In this document: piece by piece, positions 1 to 8,444 of the stretch | How the letters are laid out: every line of letters starts with the position of its first letter | Numbering within the stretch: position 1 is the first letter of the stretch | DNA from: Ruegeria conchae | GTDB taxonomy: Bacteria; Pseudomonadota; Alphaproteobacteria; Rhodobacterales; Rhodobacteraceae | Reading direction: 5' to 3' | Assembly: GCF_000192475.1 (NCBI RefSeq) | Contig: NZ_AEYW01000025.1 | Coordinates: forward strand, 1 to 64,000 | Length of the DNA: 64,000 nt | Position numbers and translations under genes: made by a program | Notes under the pieces: model-generated | Seen by the model: only the letters and a program-made list of their open reading frames with translations | Told to the model about the DNA's origin: nothing | Databases searched by the model: none

Positions 1-49
1 TTTCCAGTTCCGCAATCTACCACAAGCGCTGACGAACATCGTCCTTCAG

Positions 50-356
50 ATAAGGGTTGAATTTTGCCGCCCAGAATGCACCTATGATTGAGAGATAGCC
101 CTTTAAAGCTGAAGAAGGAGCGCGACAGCTGCCATCAATTGAGAGCGTTTTTCGAACCGCGCAAATTTGTGGGCAAATCGTGCAAGCTTATGCGCAAATA
201 CCGCGCAAAATTATGGGCGAACACAGCCGAATTTCCTGAATGTCTTCAATGAAGACAATGCAGCGTTATGAGAACACCTACATCTAGTGTAGGGACGCGC
301 ACAAACCTTCACGCACCCCATAAGTTTGCACGATTTGCCCATAAGTTTGCACTGTT
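50..356 (+). repeat. Dispersed non-coding repeat, copy 1
   Basis: First of three related non-coding segments (others near 11,336 and 18,803), all in the same orientation. Shared landmarks, in order: a TTGAAT box, AGAATGCAC, TGATTGAG, ATCAATTGAG, then an array of GCAAA boxes spaced 9-12 bp (about 160-220), a block reading CGAACACAGCCGAATTTCCT, and a short hairpin with arms CCTACA/TGTAGG around 277-293. On the right side (about 318-352) the boxes recur inverted as TTTGC, so this copy has inverted box arrays at both ends. No coding potential is visible. The role is unknown: a small non-autonomous mobile element or a recombinase/regulator binding array would both fit. Confidence 0.7.
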
Positions 357-426
357 TCACGATAATAGTGCGGAGGAGAACAAGTAAATCGCCTTATGCG
401 GGTGCCGAAGGATAGATTTCAGTGTC

Positions 427-663
427 TCAAGGATTGAACACCTGATCGCGATGCCAGATCAGGTTCTCCTTGTGCCCAGCAGTTAGACCAGAGATCCGCT
501 TGGAATGTCCGGACAACGAGCTCATTGCCGGCGCGGACAGTTTACTCGAAAACCAAGGTGTCCCGTCGTCCTTGAAAGTCACCAACAGATGCCTGGCGTG
601 TTTCTTGATCCATAGCCAGGCAGGGTGCCTGAGAAACATCATATAATCAGATTTGGATAGCAT
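427..663 (-). pseudogene. Small ORF, possible gene remnant with DUF2779-like start
   Basis: A 78-codon reading frame. Its first 27 residues (LSKSDYMMFLRHPAWLWIKK and a few more) resemble the start of DUF2779-type proteins, which are normally several hundred residues long. The rest does not fit that family; the piece VTFKDDGTPWF recalls phage antirepressor (BRO-N) domains. The most likely reading is a truncated or chimeric remnant next to the repeat copy, but a genuine small protein cannot be excluded. Assignment is by eye only. Confidence 0.3.
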
Positions 664-771
664 CGTATTATTTGCATTCCAGATTTGATGAAATCAGTGA
701 AAGACCATCGCGGCCAGCTATTGAGAGTAACTTTTCTTAGGTGCAGTCGTCGTCACCACTCTACCAAAGAC

Positions 772-1548
772 TCATGTAAATCGTACCGATAGCTCGGTGT
801 CCATAACGCCACCAAAACCAGCTGACCATTCTTCTCCCGGGGACACTGGCCATGCGTCTGTCAATGTGCCAGTTGTGACGAGCTCGCCTCCCTGAAGCTG
901 GTCGGCTTCGGAGAGCAGAGACACAAGATGAGCCAGGACTTCGATTGGGCCGCCAAGCGCGTTTTCACCTTTGCCGGACTCGATGGCCTCACCGCCCTTG
1001 AACAATGCTATTGGCACTTCAGCCAAGCCGGTCAAAACATCTTGCGTCGCCGCGATTTTGTCGCCGAGAACAAGGCAGCCGTGCAATCCTTGTGCTGCGA
1101 TTGAATCTTCGACCGAGAATTTCCAGTCGGGATAAATCGATTGAACAATTTCAAACCCAGGGGCAACCCACTCTACGCAACCTGCCAACTGCTCATTGTT
1201 CATTTCAGCTGTTGGTGCATGTTTAAGGCCCACTACAATTTCTGGTTCAATCCTCGGTTCTGAATACCTTGCCAAGTTTACCGGCTGATCAGTCGAAAAC
1301 AGCCCATCTGCGTAGACCTGTCCCCAAATGGGTTGATCTACACCATAAACAGGCCAAATCGTGCGGTTCGTGAAGCCGACCTTCCGGCCAACTCTCTTTT
1401 TGCCCTGAAGCTCTCGGACGCGACTTGCAATCGAATATGCTTCATCCAGCGTTAGCTGTTCGGCCTCTGAAGACAGTTTAGATATCTGCTGGGCAGAGGT
1501 CAGGGCATCAGCGATTGTCTTAGCGCTAGCTTCAATATCTCTTGTCAT
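772..1548 (-). CDS. 2-keto-4-pentenoate hydratase / fumarylacetoacetate-hydrolase-fold enzyme
   Basis: A 258-residue cytoplasmic enzyme of the MhpD/HpcG hydratase group, close to the usual family length. Such enzymes add water to 2-hydroxypenta-2,4-dienoate or decarboxylate 4-oxalocrotonate, using Mg2+ held by acidic residues; RIEPEIVVGL here matches the conserved E-x-E segment. Conserved features also include GRKVGFTN near the N-terminus and the GGPI block near the C-terminus. The methionine of MTRDIEAS is chosen as start; a longer frame begins at 1587 but adds unrelated residues. No other aromatic meta-cleavage genes are nearby, so the substrate is unknown. Confidence 0.8.
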   Translation of the reverse strand: MTRDIEASAKTIADALTSAQQISKLSSEAEQLTLDEAYSIASRVRELQGKKRVGRKVGFTNRTIWPVYGVDQPIWGQVYADGLFSTDQPVNLARYSEPRIEPEIVVGLKHAPTAEMNNEQLAGCVEWVAPGFEIVQSIYPDWKFSVEDSIAAQGLHGCLVLGDKIAATQDVLTGLAEVPIALFKGGEAIESGKGENALGGPIEVLAHLVSLLSEADQLQGGELVTTGTLTDAWPVSPGEEWSAGFGGVMDTELSVRFT

Positions 1549-1619
1549 ATTCGCATTATACCTGCCGAAGGCTGGATTGCGATGCAATAGAGGTCCATCA
1601 GGATTGGCTCAAGATTGGA

Positions 1620-1856
1620 CCACTGGTCGCAGGGGTCGACGTAACCGATTTACTTCTGCGGATCACCTGTTCGGCTCTAGTCATGCACGCTAATCGAAAC
1701 AGGATGCACAGTGTTGAACAAGGTAGGATATTCGCCTCCGGCATCGAGAATGCGCGCTTTGTTGGCCTTGAGACAGCAAACAATACGATGCCAGAGTATG
1801 ATCCTGCTTGGCCTAAAGCCCTAGTGGAAATAGAGCATTTTTTGAATTCAATTTGA
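1620..1856 (+). pseudogene. C-terminal fragment of an alpha/beta-hydrolase
   Basis: About 78 residues resembling only the C-terminal quarter of alpha/beta-hydrolases of the type often attached to adenylate cyclases or LuxR proteins: LLLRITCSALVMHA (the strand before the acid residue), then EQGRIFASGIENARFVGLE and a terminal helix. The nucleophile elbow, lid and most of the fold are absent, and the catalytic-histidine region is degraded (ETANNTMPEY, where these proteins usually carry NH or DH). The open frame extends back to 1542, but residues before about 1620 are unrelated and overlap the start of the hydratase on the other strand. A non-functional remnant; a matching N-terminal fragment lies near 14,720-14,961. 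Confidence 0.55.
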
Positions 1857-1933
1857 GCAGTGTACCCAGCTCAGAATGGGCAGCCAAATACGGAATATAG
1901 CAATTCAGAAAAATTGTGACTTCCAACCAGCGG

Positions 1934-2791
1934 CTACTCAATTGCAGTGCGAAATGTTGAGGTAAGTCGTTTGTTCAAACCGTGATGAGGCTCCGCAGAG
2001 GAACCGTAGTGCAACTCCGCCAAGGCAGCGATGTCATTGAAAATGACTACGGAGCCGCCCTCTTCATTCGCATAAACCAGTAGTTTTTGGCAAAAGGCAT
2101 CCAAACCAATTGCCGGAAAGCCCGCCATTGCCACGCCACCGGGTGCTGGTCCGCCGAACAGCAAGAGAACCGTATCCGGCAGCGCCACCCCCTGTTGGGA
2201 AGCTTCCGTTGCAAAATCGATTTCCCCAAACCAGACAGTATCGTCCTGCCCCATTACGGCTGTACTGAGACGTTCGACTGCCTCTGGTACGCTGCGCTGA
2301 GATCGCAGTTCGATGACCCCATAGTCGGCAAACAATTCGCTGGTTGGCGCTGGTGCTGCATCCAAGCCGTTCAGAACTTCGAGCAGCTTGCTCTCAAATG
2401 TATTTAACGCTTGGGTGTCATTCAGACCATGCCGCACTTTGAGAAACTGAGAGTCTGTATAGGCGATCTGCGGGCGATCATCCTGATCGAATGAGAGAAC
2501 GCGAAAAGGAAGGTCCAGACCTGCTCGTACGTTCTCTTCCAGAATGGGCGTGTTTATCTCTGGATCAGAGAAAATGAGTACACGTGATGCTGGCATTTCT
2601 ACGCCTTCAGCTTTGGCCAAACGCGCGTGATCTATCGATGCGATTGGAGTAGCTCCCGCTTCGACAACGGCAGTCTCAAGCTCTAAAAAGTTTTTGTCCA
2701 CCGCAGTCTGAACAGATGACGATTGTGCAAGACCGGAGGTCGAAACCGACGCGGTTGTAATCATCGAGAGAACAAAGAAAAACCTCAGCAC
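1934..2791 (-). CDS. Secreted protein with two DUF302 domains
   Basis: 285 residues with a clear Sec signal peptide (MLRFFFVLSMITTASVSTSG, cleavage near SGLAQ). Two tandem DUF302 domains follow: the first (about residues 45-130) carries the hallmark run SRVLIFSDPEINTPI, LDLPFRVLSF and LKVRHGL; the second (about 160-270) repeats it in diverged form (TVLLLFGG, KLLVYANEEG, ALAELHYG). DUF302 proteins are small alpha/beta proteins of unknown function, usually periplasmic when they carry a signal peptide. The downstream DUF4345 gene is on the same strand immediately upstream in transcription (16 bp gap), so the two are probably co-transcribed. Confidence 0.8.
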   Translation of the reverse strand: MLRFFFVLSMITTASVSTSGLAQSSSVQTAVDKNFLELETAVVEAGATPIASIDHARLAKAEGVEMPASRVLIFSDPEINTPILEENVRAGLDLPFRVLSFDQDDRPQIAYTDSQFLKVRHGLNDTQALNTFESKLLEVLNGLDAAPAPTSELFADYGVIELRSQRSVPEAVERLSTAVMGQDDTVWFGEIDFATEASQQGVALPDTVLLLFGGPAPGGVAMAGFPAIGLDAFCQKLLVYANEEGGSVVIFNDIAALAELHYGSSAEPHHGLNKRLTSTFRTAIE

Positions 2792-2807
2792 TTTAACACT
2801 TCCTGTT

Positions 2808-3182
2808 TCATTGTACTTTTCTCAGGGAAACCGCCGCCAGAGCTGCAAAAGCTATCTCGGCCGCAAGAAAAAATAGAAGTACCCCGTTTGGAACTCCATC
2901 GATAAGAATGCTTAGCATGCGTCCAACTGCCAGTCCCGACATAAACAAAAAAAGAACCCAAAGCGCCGGTTGTTGTAAATCTGGTTTCGCCACAGCCGCT
3001 AACCAAAACAAAGCGTTTGCCAGATAAAGACCCATAATCGCTCGGAACACGTGGGTTTGGTTCGTCCCTTCCACAGGAAATCCCAGCAAAACTGGGATCG
3101 AACTGCCGGGCATCAGACCGTATGATAACGCAATTGGCACGAGGCCGACGGCAGCAAGCAAAAGTACCAATCTAGCACTCAT
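2808..3182 (-). CDS. DUF4345 four-helix membrane protein
   Basis: 124 residues, almost entirely hydrophobic, with four predicted membrane helices beginning MSARLVLLLAAVGLVPIALS. The pattern HVFRAIMGLYLANALFWL is typical of DUF4345, a family of small integral membrane proteins without assigned function. The start at MSAR is chosen because AAGGAT sits about 8 nt upstream; a longer frame from 3245 adds a charged, unrelated extension. Transcribed just ahead of the DUF302 gene, with which it probably forms an operon. Confidence 0.75.
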   Translation of the reverse strand: MSARLVLLLAAVGLVPIALSYGLMPGSSIPVLLGFPVEGTNQTHVFRAIMGLYLANALFWLAAVAKPDLQQPALWVLFLFMSGLAVGRMLSILIDGVPNGVLLFFLAAEIAFAALAAVSLRKVQ

Positions 3183-3427
3183 GGAGGAATCCTTCTCGTA
3201 GAGGTTTCGCTCTTTTGCGAATTCCCAATCGGTTTTTTGAGGCAACCGATGATTCGAGCCGGATGCCCAAACAGCAATCAGAAAGGCATATTGTATGCCT
3301 CATTAACCTTCTGAGAGATGACACCTTCGGTTGATGTCTATTCTTCAACTTAACCTTGGTTGGAAACCAGCTTCCCACTCGGAAGAATTCCTCTAAGGTT
3401 TCTAGATGTGCCTTTACCAGACTGGCG

Positions 3428-4540
3428 CTACTGCTGCTTTCGTTTAACCGAGATAATGCATCCAGAGTGTTTTGGATGCCGTGCAGGGACATCTCGTGCC
3501 ATAGCGTCCACGTTTCCGAGGTGCCGCAACGCTCCGTTGTTGAGCAATACGCCTCGCCCAGCATCATACCGGCGCTGTCCGAATCCGCTGGCAACACATT
3601 CCCAGTTTTCCTTGGCCGCCGCGTTGCGGAATCTCGGTAGGTCGTGCGGGTCATGCCGTCCCGGTGTCGCTGCGACGTGATCGTGTTTCTTTGAGTTGCT
3701 TTGGTGACTTAAGTAGTGGGTCACTTGTGTTGAGCCAGGTTGCTGAACAGCACCGGTTGTTGGCCTCGGCCTAGGGCGCATGATTGTCACGACACCTTGT
3801 GGATTCTTATGTCCTGGGACGGCTACGTGAGTTGCCATAGGTCTTGGTGTCAACTGTGGAACCTGGCCAGGAACCGCTATGGGAACCTGATTAGGAGTCG
3901 CGGTCGGGACGAGCGGTGGCACAGCAGTTTGACCGGAAGGCTGAGGCGGGACCTGACCAGGAACGGCGACTGGTATTTGGTTTGGTGTTGCAGTTGGCAC
4001 AAGGGGCGGCACATCAGGCTGAGGCGGAACCTGGCCAGGGACAGCTATCGGAATTTGATTGGGAGTCGCAGTCGGAACTTGCGGCGGCACAGCAGTTGGC
4101 CCGGTAGCCAATGGCGGAACCTGATTGGGAACGGCTGTCGGAACCCGGTTTGGTGTCGGATTTGGCACCAAGGGTGGAGCTAGGGTTGGTGCTACGATCG
4201 GCGTTGGAACTTGACCGGGAACCGCTATTGGCGTTGCGATAGGAACCCGACCGGGAATTGCGTTCGGGACCGCGCCCGGCGCAAGGACAGGCACAACAAC
4301 GGACGTGGGCGTTTGCGGCGTTCCCCTTGGTGGCAACTGATTTGCCACCGGCTGCGTTGGGCCGGTAATTTGATTGCCTACCCCTTGCCCACCGGCCTGG
4401 CCACACCCTTGGCTCGACTGGTGCGGATTCCCCACGCCACGGCACCACCCGAAATGATTTCCCTGCGCGACGACCTGCGTAGCGGCCAGTTCTGCAAACA
4501 AACAAGCTGCTGCAAGCAAAGCAATGCGGTTCCGTTTCAT
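3428..4540 (-). CDS. Secreted proline/valine-rich tandem-repeat protein, likely TpsB partner candidate
   Basis: 370 residues. Residues 1-26 form a signal peptide (MKRNRIALLAAACLFAELAA, ending VVAQ). From about residue 64 to 235 the protein consists of degenerate Pro/Val/Ala repeats; the clearest unit, about 30 residues, contains VPTATPNQIPIAVPGQVPP and recurs three times with older, more diverged copies before it. The last 80 residues are a different, non-repetitive domain with W-E-C-V-A-S-G-F-G, DAMARDVPARHP and CIISVKRK, suggesting a folded module with a possible disulfide. It begins 7 bp after the TpsB gene and is surely co-transcribed. No TpsA secretion domain or haemagglutinin repeats are visible, so a role as TpsB cargo is only inferred from position. 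Confidence 0.7.
   Translation of the reverse strand: MKRNRIALLAAACLFAELAATQVVAQGNHFGWCRGVGNPHQSSQGCGQAGGQGVGNQITGPTQPVANQLPPRGTPQTPTSVVVPVLAPGAVPNAIPGRVPIATPIAVPGQVPTPIVAPTLAPPLVPNPTPNRVPTAVPNQVPPLATGPTAVPPQVPTATPNQIPIAVPGQVPPQPDVPPLVPTATPNQIPVAVPGQVPPQPSGQTAVPPLVPTATPNQVPIAVPGQVPQLTPRPMATHVAVPGHKNPQGVVTIMRPRPRPTTGAVQQPGSTQVTHYLSHQSNSKKHDHVAATPGRHDPHDLPRFRNAAAKENWECVASGFGQRRYDAGRGVLLNNGALRHLGNVDAMARDVPARHPKHSGCIISVKRKQQ
3840..4350 (-). repeat. Coding tandem repeats (VP-rich)
   Basis: The segment encoding the Pro/Val-rich repeats of the adjacent secreted protein is itself repetitive DNA. Units of roughly 90-100 bp in the distal half (about 3,850-4,120) are most similar to each other; the units nearer the signal peptide are diverged. 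Such arrays expand and contract by slippage or unequal recombination, so repeat number may vary between strains. Confidence 0.7.
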
Positions 4541-4547
4541 AACATCC

Positions 4548-6092
4548 TCACCAACTTGTTGTCAGAGCAAGATACGCGCCAGGATCGCCAGAGTCGGTCA
4601 AAGGGCCGTCTCTCAAAGGGACACCGACATATCCGGACAGGAATAGGTTTCGCTTAAACTCAATGTCCAAACCCAGACCTGTTGAGGCCAGTGTAGCATT
4701 ATCAACTTCAAAACTCGCAGGGTCGTTGTTCGAGATGTAACCCACGTCGAAAAAGACAAATGGCGTTAAGCGATGAATGCTTTGCGAGCTCGGAAAGTAG
4801 GAGTGAGACACTTCGAAAGTCGCGGAAATCCCGGAATCACCGTCCACTTCGTCAAACCGATATCCGCGCAAAGCATAACGATCACCAAGGAAATACTCTT
4901 CGACAGATGGCAATCTGTCCGTCGTGTACTGCCCCCATATTTCTGTCCGCCACGCAGTGTTGGGCGATAAGGCTGTTAATGGGCTTTCGTATCCGACGCC
5001 GCCTCGAAGATGCCAGAACGAAGAGTCCCCGTCGTCAAAGCTTGCGTCTGTGGTGTCGTTTTCATTATCGCCAAAAGACAGCGTTAACCCTGCTTCCAGA
5101 GCTTGTCCTTTTGGATAGTTTTGCCCATAAAGATATGTAAGGCCAACGACACTCGCGTCACTAGACAATGGAACGCCGCCACTGACTGAGTCCGCTTCGG
5201 AAAGGCGATAATCCAGCAGCAGATAGCCATAGCGCGCCACATCTCGGATCACGGGGTAACCCAACGCGACGGTGAAGTTCTCGCCATCAATATCTGTTCT
5301 TGCAAAATCACCCGAGAGGTCACGTTTTGCGTTTATGTTCCCGTAGAAAATCTCACCATACAGACCATTGCTGTGCAGCGGTGTGCGATAGGTAACAGCG
5401 CCCCATAAAGAGTGTTCGTCGTCTTTGTCCCAATTGTAGTTACCTGACCCCTCAAATCGCAGCAAATCCCCGACGGTCAGCATCGAATAAAACTCTTGTA
5501 CGACATAGAAGCTGAGCGCTTCTCCAAGCTCACGCGGAGGGTTGTCGAGTGTCGCGCTGCCGGCTTGTTTGCGCAGTGGCTCTCCCAATACTCTCAGCCG
5601 AGCACCAGCCTGATCCGGGTAGTCAAGTTCGGTCGACAATTCCAAGTCAGGTATGTCCTCGGCCAGCATCACTGCCCGCTCAAATCGTTTCAGCGTTATG
5701 GGATAGGAGGTGGTGAGGGGTTGAAAAATCTTCTCTAGTGTTTGGAACGTGCGAGTATCTACCCCTTCAATTTCGATGGTTTGAATGCGCCCTTCATCAA
5801 CAATTATGCTCTGCCCATCGGGACCGGGCCAGGCCTCAGCCAAGAAATAACCGTCTTCTCGGTAGATCTGAGTGATCGTTGATGCGACCTCCACCGCTGT
5901 GATGCGCCCTGACCGATTAAAGGCCAACTGACCGGCAAACGTTAACAGCTCATCAGTATCATACACCGTTACGCCGCTGACAGAGTGCTGTGATGCTATG
6001 TCCCAAGTTTGTGCAATGCTGTATTTTGGCACTGAAACAATGGCCACAAAAGTGCAAATGATCGCAATTACAACCGAGTTGGTTACGGGCAT
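4548..6092 (-). CDS. ShlB/FhaC/HecB-type outer-membrane transporter (TpsB)
   Basis: 514 residues, near the usual TpsB length. A signal peptide (about 1-28, ending YSIAQ) is followed by a POTRA-type region (about 35-180, with VSGVTVYDTDELL, YREDGYFLAEAW and VDEGRIQTIEIEGV) and a 16-strand-type beta-barrel. The diagnostic L-R-G-Y motif of the Omp85/TpsB superfamily is present as DRYALRGYRFDEVDGDSG near residue 408, and the protein ends in an aromatic residue (YLALTTSW), as outer-membrane barrels do. TpsB proteins export a cognate TpsA exoprotein by two-partner secretion. Here no TpsA gene is adjacent; the next gene, 7 bp downstream, encodes a proline-rich secreted repeat protein. Confidence 0.9.
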   Translation of the reverse strand: MPVTNSVVIAIICTFVAIVSVPKYSIAQTWDIASQHSVSGVTVYDTDELLTFAGQLAFNRSGRITAVEVASTITQIYREDGYFLAEAWPGPDGQSIIVDEGRIQTIEIEGVDTRTFQTLEKIFQPLTTSYPITLKRFERAVMLAEDIPDLELSTELDYPDQAGARLRVLGEPLRKQAGSATLDNPPRELGEALSFYVVQEFYSMLTVGDLLRFEGSGNYNWDKDDEHSLWGAVTYRTPLHSNGLYGEIFYGNINAKRDLSGDFARTDIDGENFTVALGYPVIRDVARYGYLLLDYRLSEADSVSGGVPLSSDASVVGLTYLYGQNYPKGQALEAGLTLSFGDNENDTTDASFDDGDSSFWHLRGGVGYESPLTALSPNTAWRTEIWGQYTTDRLPSVEEYFLGDRYALRGYRFDEVDGDSGISATFEVSHSYFPSSQSIHRLTPFVFFDVGYISNNDPASFEVDNATLASTGLGLDIEFKRNLFLSGYVGVPLRDGPLTDSGDPGAYLALTTSW

Positions 6093-6216
6093 TTTCTACA
6101 ACCTTAGCGTGATTGAGCATGTTAAAACCCAATCCTATTACGAGGTTTGAATGTCTGAGCTTGCCGTTATTCAAATTTGATCACGACTGGTGCTTTCGAG
6201 ATACACAGCGAACAAA

Positions 6217-6516
6217 CTACAATGCGCCTTCGTCGCCCAGGAACTCGATACCAGCTGTCGCGCCATCACTGTAGGCAATGCAATTCCAAGGAGCACGATC
6301 CTCACCAACGCCTACAGTGACCTGTGTTCCCGCCTCGCTAAATGCCGATGAGAGCACCACGACTTGCGAATTGTTCGTGGTGTTGGCTACATCTCGCAAA
6401 CATGCTTGCTGAGCCGGTGTGAGCTCGGCGGACGCGCTTGATGTACTCGTATCGTCACAGGCCGCAAGCATTGCGAAAAAAGTTGCGCCTGCAATCATCA
6501 CCATCTTGTTGGTCAT
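6217..6516 (-). CDS. Small lipoprotein, function unknown
   Basis: 99 residues with a lipoprotein signal: MTNKMVMIAGATFFAMLAAC, with the lipobox LAAC placing the lipidated cysteine at residue 20, followed by DD, which in enteric bacteria would favour retention at the inner membrane. The mature part contains two more cysteines (QQACLRD and PWNCIAY) that could form a disulfide, and a compact C-terminal segment VGVGEDRAPWNCIAYSDG seen in other short rhodobacterial envelope proteins. It precedes the TpsB gene on the same strand with a 124 bp gap, so separate promoters are possible. Confidence 0.65.
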   Translation of the reverse strand: MTNKMVMIAGATFFAMLAACDDTSTSSASAELTPAQQACLRDVANTTNNSQVVVLSSAFSEAGTQVTVGVGEDRAPWNCIAYSDGATAGIEFLGDEGAL

Positions 6517-7083
6517 TTTCTTCTCCCTCGGGGTCCTTTGAAATTAACGAAATTGGATGCGCTTGTTTGAAGCTCTCGTGTCTGAGCACCCAACAGAACA
6601 TGCTTCCATCCTGTGAATACCTTTCCCAAAACTTGCTGCGGCGGGCTTAGTCGGCGGAACAACATTTCGTTGACTATCGGGGCCGCCAACAACGTGTGAA
6701 GGCCGAATGACGACACTGGCGAAAGCTAAAGCAAACTCTGGAAAGATGGGGAGAGCGTTAGGTTCCAACATCGCGTCCTCCCAACGCTCGACCATTATTA
6801 AAGGCCTTCCGACCGCCAGCACTCACTCCAGCAGTCGGAAGGGCCCGACAAGTCGGGCGACAGCGACAACAACGGAGGTAAAATTAAAGTTGTGTCGAAT
6901 TCGCATGTTTGAATCTATTTTTTCATAAATCAACATTTTTTCCGCGCGTAAAATTCTCTATGCTCTCGTATGATAAGCGTCTGCTTTCAAAAAAAGGTAA
7001 GAGGGAGCATCCTTAGGGGCGAGTGGGTTCTCCTGAACGGCGAAGCGTTTGAGACCGCACAGAAAGTAAGAAAGGAGTGAAAT
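6517..7083. other. Divergent intergenic region
   Basis: Gap between the lipoprotein gene (leftward) and the DUF805 gene (rightward). It holds a short hairpin at 6843-6858 (GCCCGA/TCGGGC arms, loop CAAG), an AT-rich stretch from about 6,885 to 6,960 suited to promoters, and a ribosome-binding site AAGGAG just before 7084. A leftward open frame (6544-6822) has protein-like composition, but I recognise nothing in it; it may be a remnant. Confidence 0.4.
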
Positions 7084-7599
7084 ATGGGATTTGGCGAAGC
7101 AGTAAAAACGTGTTTCTCAAAATACTTCCAGTTCTCCGGTCGGGCTTTACGCTCAGAATACTGGTGGTTCTTCTTGTTCGTAGTTCTCGCGAGCGCTGCT
7201 TTAGCTGTGCTGGATACGATCATATTCGGGACCAACCCCGAAACAGGGCAGGGATCTCGGGTTCTGTCCTCTGTTTTCCAACTGGCTGTTCTCATACCCA
7301 TGCTGGCCGCCGGTTGGCGGAGGCTGCATGATACAGGACGACCTGGCTGGTATTTGCTGCTGCCGATGGCGCTCAGCATTACAACGCTCTTTGTTATGCT
7401 GGGTGGGGTGGCGTTCTTCTCGGTATTGGAGCAAGGAACCGAAAACCCCGATGCATTACGAGGACCCGCGGCAGTACTGGGCGTGACCGGTATTGTTGTT
7501 GTCTCAATTCTTCAATTGGTTCTGTCCATTCTGATGATCTGGTGGTTGACGCGCCCTTCGGAAGAAGGCGCAAACGAATACGGCGCACCTGTTTCCTGA
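7084..7599 (+). CDS. DUF805 membrane protein
   Basis: 171 residues of the DUF805 (YhaH/YhaI-like) family. The hallmark N-terminus is present: CFSKYFQFSGRALRSEYWWF, followed by four hydrophobic helices and the conserved AAGWRRLHDTGRPGWYLL. Family members are small inner-membrane proteins of unknown function. The start is supported by AAGGAGTG eight bases upstream. The C-terminus (about 130-171) ends in a short polar tail. Confidence 0.9.
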   Translation: MGFGEAVKTCFSKYFQFSGRALRSEYWWFFLFVVLASAALAVLDTIIFGTNPETGQGSRVLSSVFQLAVLIPMLAAGWRRLHDTGRPGWYLLLPMALSITTLFVMLGGVAFFSVLEQGTENPDALRGPAAVLGVTGIVVVSILQLVLSILMIWWLTRPSEEGANEYGAPVS

Positions 7600-7673
7600 C
7601 CTGGTTGCCGGGGCAATTGGCCGGAATCTCTGGCTGATTGACAGTGCGAACCGTAACACCATGGAGAGAGAAA

Positions 7674-8444
7674 ATGAGTTTCAAAACGATTTCCACTGGG
7701 ACGCTGATGATGGTTATGGCGACCACAGCATCAGCGGAGTGGTCGTTCAACTCTGGGCCTAATCCCAATGCATTTATTCAGACCGGAAACATGACGCTGG
7801 AACTTCAGTGTGACCGTATCCGCTTTGCTCCGGCTGGATACGAGGACAGCCAGGACATTGTACAGAAGCAAGGGCTTTCCATTCGTTTCTTGAAGAATGG
7901 CACCACCGAAGTTGGCGCATTTCAGGTTGGCGCAGAAAACGCTGACGTGCAGGTCGTCGACAATTATCCTGTCGAGGTCAGTTTCAATAGTCAGCAGGAT
8001 TATGGTTTTGTACTGGACCAGCTCGCGGCCAATGCATCCGTTAACCTGTCCATGATTGATCAAGATGTCAGCTACGGAATCTTTGACTTGAAAGGTTCCA
8101 GCGCGGCAATTCGGTCCCTTCGTTCCGCCTGCGATTCAGGTGCTAGCCAAGGGGCCTCCTACGAACCCCCAGAAGGCATCGTCTATTGTGGTGGCGGAGC
8201 GGTAGAGCGTGTCATCGAACCGGTAATTTTGGACAACCCGGACGGAGAATGGGACGCGCGAGTAACGGTCAACGGCGAGTCGATCAGAGCCATGACGGCC
8301 TATAGTTACTTCGGAAACTATGAGCCGCCGGCCGGATTTGTCGTCGCCCTGCTTGGGGAAGACAGGTCCGAGTTTCTGATTTTTAGCGAAGGCTCGTCAA
8401 ACTGGCTGGAATACGGGGACTACAGGTATGATCAATGCAACTGA
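7674..8444 (+). CDS. Secreted protein of unknown function
   Basis: 256 residues with a signal peptide (MSFKTISTGTLMMVMATTAS, cleavage near SASAEW). I do not recognise a named domain. The mature protein looks beta-rich, with a central segment rich in aromatic and acidic residues and three cysteines (LQCDRIRF, RSACDSG, IVYCGGG). The start at 7674 is preferred because GGAGAG lies 7 nt upstream; a longer frame from 7638 would destroy the signal peptide. It overlaps the next secreted-protein gene by 17 bp, so translation of the two is probably coupled. Confidence 0.6.
   Translation: MSFKTISTGTLMMVMATTASAEWSFNSGPNPNAFIQTGNMTLELQCDRIRFAPAGYEDSQDIVQKQGLSIRFLKNGTTEVGAFQVGAENADVQVVDNYPVEVSFNSQQDYGFVLDQLAANASVNLSMIDQDVSYGIFDLKGSSAAIRSLRSACDSGASQGASYEPPEGIVYCGGGAVERVIEPVILDNPDGEWDARVTVNGESIRAMTAYSYFGNYEPPAGFVVALLGEDRSEFLIFSEGSSNWLEYGDYRYDQCN

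Noticed and set aside
427..663. Phage antirepressor or prophage remnant
   Set aside because: Only a short BRO-like segment is seen and no other phage gene is nearby; kept only as a low-confidence remnant.
3172..3654. A 160-codon open frame overlapping the end of the proline-rich protein gene
   Set aside because: Its sequence shows no protein-like conservation and it lies in an alternative frame of the repeat gene's C-terminal part and the following intergenic DNA.
3840..4350. Tandem repeats that could suggest a CRISPR array
   Set aside because: The repeats lie in frame inside a signal-peptide protein and encode Pro/Val-rich units; there are no unique spacers of constant length and no cas genes.
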